Positions 34,832 to 47,040 of a stretch of DNA of 64,000 nucleotides are shown in pieces. The position numbers and the translations under genes were made by a program. The stretch is taken from positions 54,766,780-54,830,779 of the forward strand of contig OV050033.1 in NCBI GenBank assembly GCA_920105625.2, written 5' to 3'. The DNA comes from Clusia tigrina (taxonomy: Eukaryota > Arthropoda > Insecta > Diptera > Clusiidae). Within the stretch, counting starts at the first letter, position 1. Every line of letters starts with the position of its first letter. The notes beneath the pieces are model-generated. The model was not told where the DNA came from and did not search any database. It saw nothing but the letters and a program-made list of their open reading frames with translations.

Positions 34832-35824
34832 TTTTCAAGAGTTTAATTATTCCCAGCAGGTTTGTAACTAGGACACTAAGTGAGACATTCCTAAGGCTTT
34901 ATAAAATAACCCTTCAGTAATTTAAATATCAATACACCAGGGAGGAATTAATTCATTGCCTCTATGTGTGTATAGTAACCGTGCAGACCTCCCGAACGAT
35001 ATCGAAGATTGCTTCAAATATCCTTCGTGAATATCTGAAGTTACTGCATCCAACTATGAATGCATGAGGAATCGCTAGGAAAGGAATTCTTTCTAAAGGA
35101 ATTATAAAACAAGAAAGCAAGAACTGTGGAAACTTATTTGAACAATTACTGTTCTCTTCGGTAAACTTAAAGAGTGGTTTCATCCCCAAATTATGCTCAG
35201 CGTTGAGGCTCAATTATATCTTCAGGGATATAATGATAACAAATAAACCGTAAAATATATGTATATAAGCAATATATGGAGTGAGGCAAATCTCTCACGG
35301 ATTGAAGGGCGTCCACTATAATCATAAAGTGCACCGTTTGCAGGCTTCATAGGAACTTACTTCCCCAAAACTTCAATTGGTTCTCATATTGTGGAGAATG
35401 GGGATCCTTACTGGACCATGAAGAATGCATGTTTTATAAAATATCAATGTCGAATCCGAACTCGATGTTTCCACAAGAAGGCAGTGCTGGCAAAGGCAGC
35501 TGCAACCATCGTCGTATTGAAATGACAGTTTAACGATTAATTAATTCCGATAAATTATTCTACGAGTATTAAGTGACCTCCAATATCGTGAAATGTGACA
35601 ATATTTTATTTAGCTTATGTGGGGTTCTGTGAAGGCACAGGTTTATGCTGACGAACTGGTCGAATTGTTGTTGACATGAAGTCAGCAGTGACCAAAATAG
35701 TTTTGATTATGCAATTTTTAGAATGGGCTTTATCAGTTATAACTGCATTTGCCATATGAGCAAAGTAATCTTCAGCCTATGATGGTGGTTTAAATCGTTT
35801 TAATAGCGGATCTCGGTCACCATG
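34832..35824. other. Noncoding stretch
   Basis: No gene or repeat family recognised. Confidence 0.5.
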
Positions 35825-36135
35825 GTAAGTAAGTACGTAAAAGTAGTGGCTCTTTTTTAGAGTCCCCGCTTGGGTCACTATGAGCTATTGTGATACCACA
35901 TATTATCAGTCCTTTCTGTAGATATCACTCCAGCTGGAATTAAGGATGAAGCTTATTAGGCCTTTGGTATCAACTTCTGAGATGTCGATCTAGTTGAAAG
36001 TGTTTTTGCATATTCTCCATAGTGCTGGGGATGTGCTAAGCAGGCAGAGGATGGTTTCTTCCTCCTCTTCGGTGTTGCCTTAAATTTGCTAGTCTCACAG
36101 TCGTATACTCCGGGGTTCGCCCTGGCTATGATCTT
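35825..36135 (-). mobile_element. LINE 3' end: zinc finger tail and GGTATCACAA box
   Basis: The minus strand reads EEEEETILCLLSTSPALWRICKNTF, the region where RNase H LINEs have their acidic-rich finger and CPAL motif. ISEVDTKGLISFILNSSW follows. After the coding end comes ATGTGGTATCACAATAGCTC, matching the shared 3' box of the other LINE copies. In the first block the final cysteine is replaced (STSPAL for C-x-CPAL). It is 5'-truncated. Confidence 0.6.
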
Positions 36136-36139
36136 GTAA

Positions 36140-37475
36140 TCCTTCTTTCTATATACTTATATATATACTTTTCTGTTTGAGTAGACCGATATAGATACTA
36201 GTAAAAATTTCCCCAAACCCTGGATATATTATTAATTGTATAAGTTATAATAAGAAAGATAAGAAAGGACTGTGGGACAGCCACAATTTTGCAACCCTAA
36301 AATAATAACAAGAAACTCTCAAAGTTTTGAAAAAGTGGTCATATTCATGTTGAAATATCCCCCAAAAATAAAATTCGGAAACGCAATCCTGACTAATATT
36401 CCATTAGGACAAGAGTGTGTTTCATTGTCATTTCAGTTCGTCCTTTATTTCTTCATTTAATAAAACATCTGCCGCAATTGAAATACATATTTCCATCTAT
36501 GAGAGAGTGTGCAAAAACAGAATAGAATCACATCCAAAGAATTCTCTAAACAGCATCCTACAAAACACCTTCCTAAGTTTTACACGATTCTCCAGCCATT
36601 TACTGTACAACAACTGGTCAAACAAAATGAATCTGCTGTCGGAAAAGGTTTGATTAAGTGGAATTAAAAATTATATTGAAGCAAATCTTTCTCAAATATA
36701 TAATAAAATAGCCTGGAGACCAACTGGCGTGACAATTTTCATGAACAGATTGCTTGCCTATCTAGAAATGAAGAACAAATGTGTATGGGAGTATGAGTAA
36801 GCACCAATAAGCATGAAATTATTTGCCTTTTACATTGTATATCAATTTTATATCCTTTTTGCACACTAACTCCTCATGCACCATTTTCAAGGCAATCTTT
36901 CACAATTTTATGTTTAAGTAATTCAGTACTAGGATGCGTGAAGAATATATCAAAAAAGTCCTTTTGATAACTATTAAATCGCGTTTGAATCGCTGTTGTG
37001 AACAGTTCTAATTATCCTTAATAACATTATTAAGCATTGACAAGTGTGGCTTAGTGGCTCTCTAAGTGGAGTCAGAAAAAATGCTTTAAATCATAGCAGA
37101 TGACAAAAAAGGATGTTGAGTCATTAGCTATCTCACAATATCAAAGCTGCTTAGAAGGAAGCACGATGCCTATTCTGGATGCACTGGGGATACTGCGTTC
37201 ACCAAACTTCATCAATACTGCAGAGCGAGCCTAGAACGGTGCTCCGATTTCAAGATGTCAATATTGAATTGCTTAATACGAAGGAGACTCAACAAGCTTA
37301 AAAATTCTCTTATAAAGATTATCCTTAGTAGGCCCTACTTAGCCCCTCTCTCACTATCATATTACTTCCTAATACAGTGAATGCGAGATGACTGATGACT
37401 TGTGAGTGATGGGAACTTATGAGCGAATTGCAAAGTGTTTACTTTAAACAGTTTTCAACCTTATAATATACAAAT
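36140..37475. other. Noncoding stretch
   Basis: No gene recognised; AT-rich with short TATA runs near 36155-36175. Confidence 0.5.
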
Positions 37476-37479
37476 GTTT

Positions 37480-38580
37480 TAAAGGCCACATGCAGTTTTT
37501 TAAGGCCACATAAGTTCGCTAAAAGACACATTGAGCCCACATTAAGGATATATAAAGTCACCTAAGGTTACCTGAATATACTATAAAGTCTTTTGCAGTC
37601 AACTTCTAGGTGAAATAAGATCTCTTTAATATAATATAGACAATTTTTCATCTTTTAATGGAAGGTAACAGGAAAGGCATATAAAGTTACTTCAAGGTCA
37701 CCTAATGGGGCCTAAGGTCTCATCGATATCCTATTAGGATATATAAGGTCATATTAAGATCATATATGGTCACCTTAAGATCATATATAAAGGGTGAAGA
37801 TGATATAACCTCAGTTGAAGAACACGAAAGGGCACTGACAATAAGATCACTTGACTGTCATATATACAGTATTTGATCTTATAATAAAATATGACTTGAG
37901 GGACAAATATTGAAGGTCACCTAATATAATATTGAGATCACATACGGTCACCTCAGTTTCATTTAAGGTCTATTGAAGGTGTCATAATGTGTCCTGATGG
38001 TCAGTTAGAGGTAATATAAGTTCACTTGGCTGCTCGATGATGTCACTTAAAGTCAAAATAATGACACTTCGAGGTCACATAATGTTAAGAAGTCACATTA
38101 AATCACAGCATATTTGTAAAATCTATTGAATGTCACACGAGGTCATTTGAATGTAGCATAGGGCCACTTGAAATGTAGGCAATGTGACTTCGGGGTCGCA
38201 TAATGTCATTGAAGGTCAAATAATGTAGTTTTCAGGATACAGATGGTATTATAATGTCACTTTAACATCTCCTAATGTCAATAAAACATCTCCTAATGTT
38301 ACTAAGGTCTTGTAATGATCACATATGGTCACATGAATGGTGCGAAATGTCACTGGAATTTTGCAGGCTACTTCGGGAAAACTTAATGTCATATTTGGTC
38401 ACATAAGGTCAGTTAAGGTCACGCTATGTTATTTAAGGTCACATAAGTTTAAGTTATGGTCATATTTGGGCATATAATGGGTTGCATTTCACAAAACTTT
38501 ACTTGAAGTACATGTAAGGGTATTGCAAGATCTCTTCAAGTCACAGAAGGTCATGTGAACGTCCTCTGAAGGTCACACAC
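37480..38580. repeat. Degenerate array rich in AGGTCA words
   Basis: About 1.1 kb in which AAGGTCAC, ATGGTCAC and AATGTCAC recur every 10-40 bp. I count at least ten exact AGGTCA on the plus strand (for example TTAAGGTCACGCTATG, TTTAAGGTCACATAAG, GAAGGTCACACAC). Spacing is irregular, so it looks like an old, diverged minisatellite. AGGTCA is also the half-site of nuclear receptors; a regulatory role is only a possibility. Confidence 0.7.
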
Positions 38581-38589
38581 GCATAAAAC

Positions 38590-39685
38590 TACGGACTGAA
38601 GTACAAAATCATATAAGAAATTGTCATAAAAGGCTTCACTTCAAATACAGAACAAGTGAACACAATGAATCGTTGTTTCGTTTAACATCAAGAAGCTTAT
38701 TGTCAGAGAGAAATATGCAGTAAGAGAAAAATAAGCTGAGTTCTGGTTTTTCTGAAAAAAAAGCATCTTTAAGTTATCTTCAATTCCTATACATTTTAGC
38801 TGTATTCAATGTCTTCTCATCAATTATTTCTCGCCCCATCACGAGCAACCTAGTGTGAATGCCTGTTACTTTCGCTGACAATGGTAGCACCCACTTCAAC
38901 CCATGTGCCTACCTGGCCTTTGTATGTGAATATGCTGGGCTCTTGATTAAGAAACGGGGGTTTCCCTCAAGATTAATGTTAACCTTTCGTGAGGTGAGTT
39001 GTTGTCCGGTTGGAAAATTGTGTTCACCATCTTTTCGGTTATTCTACAATTACTCATTTCGTTTCCGCTCGGCTGCAGTTTAATTCCCTCACAGCGCCAA
39101 GATGTGACTTTGGTAGCTTCTCTTGCTCCTGTTTCGCTTTGTTTGTACTTTCCAATGATTTATTACATTTTAATTCAATTAGAAAGCGATATGGTTTGAG
39201 CACCTGCTCTGCATCAAATTAAACGGCAGCGCTTGGCTGTGTTTACCATATCGGCCTTAGCTGAGTCTTAAGGCGATTAACGCTGACAGGTGTGCCGACG
39301 GAGTATGGGTTGTGTGTGTGTGTGTTGCCACGACTTACAGCGCCGAGCAAAATGGAAATTGAATACTTGCATTAAGATGTGGCTGCAAATGTAATTTGAG
39401 GCTTTGCCTTATTGTGTGTTTGCATGTAAATGCATTAATGCAAATCGCAGAGGTCTGTTGTAAGCTGCGGTAGCTTATGACGATTGATGCACACAAACCT
39501 GCCCGAATATCGCAGCTAATGCCGGTATAGACTTACATGACCACGGTTGCGTATTTCATGCGTGTCAACAACTTGAGGCTTGCGAGCTGACTTATGAGTT
39601 ATTTCAGTTTATGTTCTCCTCTGCTACATGTGTCTGGTATTTGTTTAAAAATTTGCCGGACTAAATAACACGAATGGACAGCGGA
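38590..39685. other. Noncoding stretch
   Basis: No gene recognised. A short (TG)n run lies near 39310-39325. Open frames at 38859-39222 overlap one another and carry no family motif. Confidence 0.5.
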
Positions 39686-39689
39686 AGTA

Positions 39690-40290
39690 CTGCCATAGAG
39701 GTCACTTAAATAGAGGTCACAGATTGCTCGACGAGAATGTGATCCAATCAATTCCACTAATATATATGAAGCACCCAGCCTGATCCTTGCGGAGCTGCAT
39801 GCACGATTTACGCAAGTTTCACTCGGAGGCCCATTGGCTCATTACGATATGAACGCACTTAAGATCTGCGTATCCTTTCACCTCAAACGGGAGTTATACG
39901 CTCAAATGAAGTTCACAGATGGCTCGACAGGAAGTTGATCAGCAAAATTCTAAATATTCTATTGCTATAAATAAACAACTAAAGCTGTCACTAGCGAAGA
40001 TGAATATATTCAAGCTTTATGTATGCTTTAACCTCCAACAGGAGTTATACACAAAAGATCTGCGTATTATTTTACTTTGAACCGAAGTTATAGGCTCAAA
40101 TAAGTCTTACAGAGGGCTCGACGAGAGGATGTTCCAACGAAAAGCCAAATACGCTGACGCTATAAACCAAGAGCCCAAGGTGAGCCAAGAGGATATGAGA
40201 GATTTTAAGTATTCTTTAACCACGAACAGGAGTTATATACTAAAGATATGCATATGCTTTTACCTAGAATGGGAATAAGTAATTCAGTAT
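39690..40290. repeat. Degenerate long-period tandem repeat
   Basis: Three diverged units of roughly 170-200 bp share AGATCTGCGTAT, then an ACCTCAAACGGGAGTTATAC-type segment, GCTCAAAT-AAG and CAGA-GGCTCGACGAGA. Copies of the GGAGTTATA word lie near 39888, 40040 and 40230. Confidence 0.6.
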
Positions 40291-40599
40291 ACTCAGAAAA
40301 GCTATCATTGTGGATCTGCTATTATATTAGCGGTCTTCTAGGAAGGTGTAGGATTGTCTGAATCACTTAAGTGGCCTCAACGAAGTAAATGTAGTCACTA
40401 CAATCTGAGACGTAATTGTGGAAGTAAATGTGGAAGTCTTCAATTTAGCATCAAAGGCCTTGTCCACGGCACGTACTGAGCTTGAATCCTTCATAAATAT
40501 TTATTAATTCACAAAACTTTACTGATGAACGAATGGAACTACAACTAAGACCAATCAATAATTGGGCATAATAACCTAATGCCAGAAACTGTGGGAGTC

Positions 40600-40860
40600 G
40601 TTTATCAAAAGCAGCCAACTCAACGTCTGCGCGAAGCCAGGTTAAGAAGCAACCTTCACCTGAAGAGCCATTTAAGGAGGCTCAGGTCAGCACTAACATC
40701 CTGTGCCAATTGTAAATATTCACCTAAAGAAGCATTTAAAGAGACTGATCTCAGCACTCAAGTTAAGAAATCATAACCTTGTGTTTCAGTTGCAACCTTC
40801 GCCTAAAGAGGCATTTAAAAAGGTTCAGCTCAGCACTAGAATCTGTATTCATTTTGTTGG
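40600..40860. repeat. Degenerate tandem repeat, about 60-80 bp period
   Basis: Three units share TTCACCTAAAGA-GCATTTAAA, then GA-G-CTCAGCACTA. Occurrences start near 40647, 40720 and 40796. No coding feature is shared between them. Confidence 0.6.
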
Positions 40861-40869
40861 CAGCAAGAA

Positions 40870-42040
40870 GAAGCTTCAGAAGACATCTGTGAGGGCTGCG
40901 AAGCACTTTCTCTATGTATAAAACGATGGCTGACACACTCTTGGCGATGATGGGATCTGAACGCCAAAAATACAACTTACTATAATTATTGTCCTTATGA
41001 AAAGCGGAGCAATTCCTCGAGTCATACATGACACAATTTGCATGAAGTGGGTTCTTGCAACTCAACTTAAATAAATTATATCTAGATTTATAGAAATAAT
41101 CTCAGTTGGCTTTAATATTTTCCTTACTGTTCAAGAATGACATAAAATAAGATGCTGCCACATGACGCTTAAAATTTTAACGAATGTCTCAGCAGATTTA
41201 CTTGCCTCAACAGATTTATTTCCTGTGAAATTTCTGAGCTTCAGATTAAATGCAATACGAGTACGTGCTAATGTCGCCCATAGACGATGGAAGAGTGCAA
41301 TTAGAAATGGTGAACGTGCTTGGGGCGCAATCTTGTATTGCATCGTTCCTGGTAAATATGAACCGAGCCCATTTCTCAGCACTAAAATATATTTGTGAAT
41401 AATTTATGCCATATTTGTAGGCTTGGCCGAACACAACAACAGTTTGGCGAAATATTGACAGCAAGTCACAACGACAAATACACAAAAAAGGCATTTACCA
41501 CTTATGCCAATATGTACATGAGCAACCACAACGATGGCAATTTGCATACCAATACAAGCCGCAGCGTCACGCACGTACGCGTATGCAAATTTGTGTGCGG
41601 CACTGTCGTGCTTAGTAGCCCCTCGAGCCTTCGGCATGTCGGTTTCGACGTATGAAAGGACGTGCTAATGATTTATAAACGCACATGAACAGGAAGCCAT
41701 TGAAACTGAGGCGCATACGAGCACTAGTATTAAACTAAATAAATTAGAATTCAGTATTAGCAACTGTCAATAAAGTGGGGGAAACTTAAACGCCGATGCG
41801 TGAGATTGAATCTGAAATTATGTGGACATCAATTTAATTTATTTTAGCCATTAGTGAAGAGTCAATCAGAGAATCTACCAACAAAGTGCTCCCAAGGGAT
41901 TTGGACAGTGTGGACACTATTGTATAGTAGAGTGATGAAATATTCGGTGCATTCTTATTTATTATTGGTCTAGTTGTACGCTTGATGTTCTTCCAAAATT
42001 AAGGACGAAGTCCTCAATACATTCTTTTCCATAGTGAGGG
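40870..42040. other. Noncoding stretch
   Basis: No gene recognised; several open frames on both strands at 41130-41660 overlap and lack family motifs. Confidence 0.5.
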
Positions 42041-42126
42041 AAGATTTCTGGTTAAAATCAAGCCAGAGGGAACATAGAAATTGGAATTCCAAGAAAGGGA
42101 GCGTTCATAGAAGATTTGGACTGATA
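42041..42126. repeat. Left inverted-repeat flank of the LOA-type LINE
   Basis: ATAGAAATTGGAATTCCAAG at 42074-42093 is matched exactly by its reverse complement at 47366-47385. Weaker similarity extends both ways (GGTTAAAA on one side, TTTGGACTGA on the other). Confidence 0.65.
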
Positions 42127-42358
42127 TGAGACTAACTTAAAATTATTTCCGTGTTGGATTTGCCTGACATCCCATTGGACGCGTCCCCAGGTGGCGGATA
42201 GGGGGACCCTTGGTAGGCAAATGTCATTACATCTGAACCTCTTAGGAGGGGCGGGAGTTATGGCTGTCTGTCTATCACAATGATGGTATAGAGAATGGGT
42301 ACCATCCGCGGACCAAACTGGCTAGGGAGGAGTCCCGAACAAAAACCAATGTCTGGCG

Positions 42359-43504
42359 ATGGATAACTTTGGATTTAATACTCCAGGTGGAACCCACACA
42401 TGTGGAAATCCACCCGCTTCGGCGGCAGGGGCATGGATTCTGGAGGCCCCAACCATCGCTAAAGTCTCTCGCCTTTATCAGCGAGAGCGCATCCTGGAGG
42501 AGACGGGGGTTGTTACCGCAATCTCTTCTTCTTCAGAGACGGAGGAACGTACCCTGGATCTAGAGGGCCTGCGTCGGGAAGTCACCACAGTGGCGGAACG
42601 ACCGACCAGTGGTTCTGGGGCAACGCGAACTCAAGCGAGGAGACAGAGAAAGAAGCGGCTTGCTAGGCTCGTGCAGGAGAAATCCTCACGTGACTCTGCC
42701 GGCCCTTCTGTGTCGACTCCCTCCAAAAGGCCCAGGTCGGCGGAAGTGACACCCACGGAAGCCACCGAGCCTGCGGAGGGATTGACCGCTCCGAAAGCTC
42801 GCTCGCGAGGTAAGCGGCGGAATATTGTTGCTGAAAACAGCATTCCCACCTGCCTTGCAGCTGTTACTGGTGGTGGCGCCACGACCCCAAAGGGTACGAG
42901 CGAAACCTCGGTGGACTTTCGCCCAAGCACTTCCAAAGGTGCAGCCAAGCCATCGTACAGCGAGAAGGCTAACGGCCCGCAACCAATGGCGGTGATTGGG
43001 AAGCTGGGGCCTGACCATCAGCTGACTGATGCAGAAATAAAACACTGCAAAGGTCATCTGATGCGTCGCGTCATTGCCTCCGGTCCTGAAGCTAATGCGA
43101 AGGGCTATGAGACAAAGGACGGCACTCTACAAGTGTCGTGCGCGTCTCAGGCCAACTTTGATTGGCTCAGGGGTGCAGTCAATGACGTGCCCCCAATGGG
43201 GACCACTCGCTTCGCGGTCTATAGCGAAGCAGGCGTGTCCCTCAGGAAGGCCATCTGCTGGATTCCGGATACCGATCTAACGACCACAGATGTCCTTTCT
43301 TGTCTGCGTGCTCAGAACCCTGGCATCAATACGAGGCTTTGGAGAGTTCTTTCGCACACCAGGGGTAGCAACCGGGATGGTAAAGAAGGGGCTAGTCTTG
43401 TGGTGCGAGTGGATGAGGCCACTGTTGATGTCATGGTTTCTCGGTACCGGAGCCGTCTGAGTCTCTTCTTTGGGACTGTAACCTTTCATGTCTTTCCCAG
43501 ATGA
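42359..43504 (+). CDS. LOA-type LINE ORF1 protein, DUF4780-like
   Basis: This is the RNA-binding Gag-like protein of the element, 381 residues and uninterrupted. The N-terminal half is serine- and threonine-rich with basic patches (QARRQRKKRLARLVQEK; RSRGKRRN). The C-terminal half (about residues 215-380) follows the DUF4780 pattern: MAVIGKLGPDHQLTDAEI, LQVSCASQANFDWL, then RKAICWIPDTDL, LRAQNPGINTRLWRVLSH, SLVVRVDEATVDVM and FFGTVTFHVF. I see no CCHC knuckle. The ATG at 42359 follows a long 5' UTR. The stop TGA (43502-43504) overlaps the ORF2 ATG (43501-43503), which suggests reinitiation. The element is otherwise broken, so any product would have no mobilising partner here. Confidence 0.8.
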   Translation: MDNFGFNTPGGTHTCGNPPASAAGAWILEAPTIAKVSRLYQRERILEETGVVTAISSSSETEERTLDLEGLRREVTTVAERPTSGSGATRTQARRQRKKRLARLVQEKSSRDSAGPSVSTPSKRPRSAEVTPTEATEPAEGLTAPKARSRGKRRNIVAENSIPTCLAAVTGGGATTPKGTSETSVDFRPSTSKGAAKPSYSEKANGPQPMAVIGKLGPDHQLTDAEIKHCKGHLMRRVIASGPEANAKGYETKDGTLQVSCASQANFDWLRGAVNDVPPMGTTRFAVYSEAGVSLRKAICWIPDTDLTTTDVLSCLRAQNPGINTRLWRVLSHTRGSNRDGKEGASLVVRVDEATVDVMVSRYRSRLSLFFGTVTFHVFPR

Positions 43505-46500
43505 ATGACTCGGACGATTCTCGTAGCTCTCGTCCTTTGACGGTAACGCAGATCAACTTGCAGCATTCTAAAGCCGCTACTGTACTCCTAAGTAGACGAC
43601 TCACCCAGCTGCACACATCACCCCACATAACAACAGTACAAGAGCCCTGGGTCTTTAGGGGTCGCCTCTGTGGCCTTGGCTCGTTGAAAGGGGCCACGAT
43701 ATTATATGACAGAAACTCGATTAGGCCTAGAGCCGGTCTTACAATATCATCCCATCTCGCTGCGACCTGCCTTGACGCATTCTGTTGTCAGGATCTGGTT
43801 GCGGCAGAGATTAGTTTTAAGAGTATGCACGGATGGTCGAGGTTCGTGATTGCATCTGCTTACTTTCCTTACGATGCTTCGGAGGCGCCACCACCTGGGA
43901 AAGTCGCTACTCTCGTAGGGTTCTGGGAGCGGCGCAGTCTTGGTCTGGTTCTTTGTTGCGATGCTAATGCCCAGCATACGATCTGGGGCAGCAGCAAGTG
44001 CAATGAGCGGGGCTCTCGACTTTTCGAGTATATTGTTCCTCCAGCCTGAACATCCACAATGTAGGCAGGCAGCCTACTTTTGTGACTACGAGAAGGCAGG
44101 AGGTAATTGACGTCACCCTGTCAAATCCAAGACTGGGGTGGTCGATCAACAACTGGAGGGTCCTCGCCGAAGACTCATGCTCGGACCACAGATACATTGA
44201 GTTTCAGTGTGGCGAGCGGGCGCAGATGCCATTGCTCACCAGAAATCCAAGAAAAACAGACTGGCCAAAGTTCAGGGAGGCACTACGTAGCAATCACGTG
44301 ACGCCACTGAAACTTCTCAAGGAGCAGAACATTGAGGCGGCTGTTGAACATCTTCAACACTGCTCTAACAAACAGCTTCGAGCAAGCCTGTCCAACTAGA
44401 CCTCCTCTTAGCCGGACTCATATTCCATGGTGGAATCGAGAGCTTCAGGTGCTGAGGCGTGAGTCTAGAAAACTCCTCAACCGGGCCCTCAAGACAAATC
44501 TTGATGAGAACTGGGAACGATATCGACGTGTTCAGAGGGACTACAAGAAGCCAATTCGAGACTCGAAAAGGGCTTCTTTTAGAGATTTCTGCAGTGATAT
44601 CGAATCCCTGAGTGACACGGCAAAACTGGTGAAAGTCCTGAAAAAGGACCAAACCGCTAAGCTGGGGTCGCTCAGGATACCTGATGGCTCCTATACGGAG
44701 AGGCAAAGTGAGACACTCAGCTTGCTGTTGGAGTCACACTTTCCAGGAAATCAGGTAAGCATAGCCCGTCAACAACCACCTTTGGTCGGAAATGTTGTCA
44801 GGGCAGCTGCGCCCTCTCGACATGATTGGTATGTCGCCAGAACTGTGGCGAATGAGACTGCTATTGGATTTGCTATCAAATCCTTTGACAGCTTCAAGTC
44901 GCCCGGACTGGATGGCATATATCCGATTGTGTTGAAGGAAGGCATTGAGTTAGTGTTGGCGGCACTGAAGAAGATCTTCACTGCATGTCTCGCACTGGCC
45001 TATGTACCACGCTCTTGGAGGATGGTGAGGGTTGCTTTCATTCCTAAGGTTGGAAGAGACGACTACACCAATCCCAAGAGCTTCAGACCTATTAGTATGA
45101 CCTCGTTCATGCTAAAAAGTTTAGAACGGCTGGTGGAGCTTCGCATGCGTAGGGAGTCTCTGAAGACGCATCCACTCTCTCCATTTCAGCATGCCTATCA
45201 AAGCGGAAAATCCTGCGAGATGGCTCTGCAAAACCTTGTTGGAAGGATAGAGCGAGCCATCGACAGGAAAGAATACGCAATAGGCATCTTTGTGGACATA
45301 GAGGGTGCGTTTGACAATGCTACTTTCGACAGTATGTGCGGCTCTGCTGTGCGGCATGGCGTAGACCGGGTCCTAGTAAATTGGATACGTTCAATGCTGG
45401 CCCAGAGAATCATAACGGTGAGGGCGGAAGAAGATTTGCTGGTGTCGTCTGGGGTTAATAGAGGCTGTCCCCAAGGTGGGGTACTGTCTCCATTGCTCTG
45501 GTGCATGGTAATCGATCCCCTGCTTAACGCCATTAATGACTCGGAGGTATACGCTCAGGCATATGCGGATGATGTTGGCTGTCTTGTGACAAGTCCATCC
45601 CTTATGATTGTCTGCAGAAGGGTGCAGAGAACTCTGGATATAATTGACACTTGGTGCAGTGCGAATGGGCTATCGGCTAATCCTGTCAAGACTGGTATTG
45701 CCCTCTTTACCAGAAGGAGAAAGCTTGATGGACTTATTCTGCCTACACTAAAAGGAGTCACTATCCAGCTATCCAAGGAAATCAAATATCTTGGAGTCAT
45801 CCTTGATAACAAACTTCTTTGGAAAACACATGTCGAACTGAAGACATCCAAAGCACTGTCAGTTTTCTGGCAGTGTAAGGGTATTTTTGGTAAGACATGG
45901 GGTCTTTCCCCTAGTAAGGTCTTATGGATCTATACAGCTATGGTAAGACCTATTATCACCTATGCATCGATGGTTTGGATGAGCAGACTCTCTCTTGTAG
46001 GGGTCAAAAAAGCTCTATCAAAACTACAACGTGCTGTGGCCATATGTTGTACCGGAGCATTTCCGACTACTCCAGGCCCGGCACTTGATGCTTTGGTGAA
46101 TCTCCCGCCACTAGATGTATTCATCCGCGGAGAGGCCGTTAAGGCCATCTGCAGAGTGAAACATAGTGGCCACTGGTATGGGGTGTGCTCGATGTTGGAC
46201 GACGGCGCAGGCACTGACAACGATTCTGCAATCCTGTCTATGCCCCCGGACTCCATGTCGTCAACCGTCATACTAGAAAAGCGGTACAATGTGTTGCTGC
46301 CAGAGGCTCGTTCATGGTTATATCCCGAGAACGAGCCCGGCAAACACTGCTGCCGTATTTTCACTGATGGCTCCAGGACTGAAGACGGTTCAGGTTCTGG
46401 TATCTTGTGGGACCCGTCGGTTCTTTACCCTTGGTCTGCATGCGTCTGTGTTTCAGGCGGAGGTGTATGCGATACTTGAGGCGATGGACTTTGTTGTGGA

Positions 46501-47040
46501 AAACAGGTGGAAAGGCAAATCTATTTGTGTCTGCAGTGACAGCCAAGCTGCGCTCATGGCCTTGGATAGTCCGACCACCACTTCCACGATAGTCAGGTCC
46601 TGCAAATCCAGGTTAAATTATGTTGGAAAACATAATAGTCTGACGCTGACTTGGGTCCCGGGACACGCTGGCATTGCGGGTAACGAGACCTCTGACTCTT
46701 TGGTCAGGATGGGCAACGAGGCTGTTTTTATTGGCCCTGAGCCTGTTCTGCCACTCCCTTCTGCTGCCATCAAAGCCACTGCAAACAAGTGGGTTGTTTC
46801 GACCCACAAGCGAGCATGGCGGGCTGAGAGAGGCTGCGGATGGACGAAAATTATGCTACCTGCTATCTCTGACCGATGGTCACGGTTCCTTCTATCTTTA
46901 GGTAGGAGGGACTGCAGGCTGTTGGTTGGCGTGATGACAGGGCACTTTCTATGGGCTAGGCACATGGAAAGGATTGGCATATCAGACAGTGCGCTGTGCC
47001 CAGCCTGTGGAAAAGAAGACGAGACGGCGGCAACAAAAAA
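43501..47040 (+). pseudogene. LOA-type LINE ORF2: endonuclease, RT, RNase H, with frameshifts
   Basis: The endonuclease part opens TVTQINLQHSKAATVLLSRR and has TTVQEPW, CCDANAQHTIWGS and, after a shift near 44045, EDSCSDHRYIEF. A second shift near 44390 leads into the RT: SFDSFKSPGLDGIYPIVLK, RMVRVAFIPKVGRDDY, FRPISMTSFMLKSLERL, GIFVDIEGAFDNATF, RGCPQGGVLSPLLW, and YAQAYADDVGCLV with intact catalytic aspartates. Then KYLGVILDNKLLWKTHV and TAMVRPIITYASMVW follow. RNase H starts IFTDGSRTEDGSGSGI. A third shift near 46440 precedes VFQAEVYAILEAMDFV, VCSDSQAALMAL and WVPGHAGIAGNETSDSLV. The zinc finger is cut after CPACGKEDE, where the A run begins. Three frameshifts make it inactive. Confidence 0.88.

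Noticed and set aside
34626..34838. Minus-strand open frame with a hydrophobic N-terminus after the odorant receptor
   Set aside because: No family match, no clear cleavage-site pattern, and it lies in the likely 3' UTR of the receptor.
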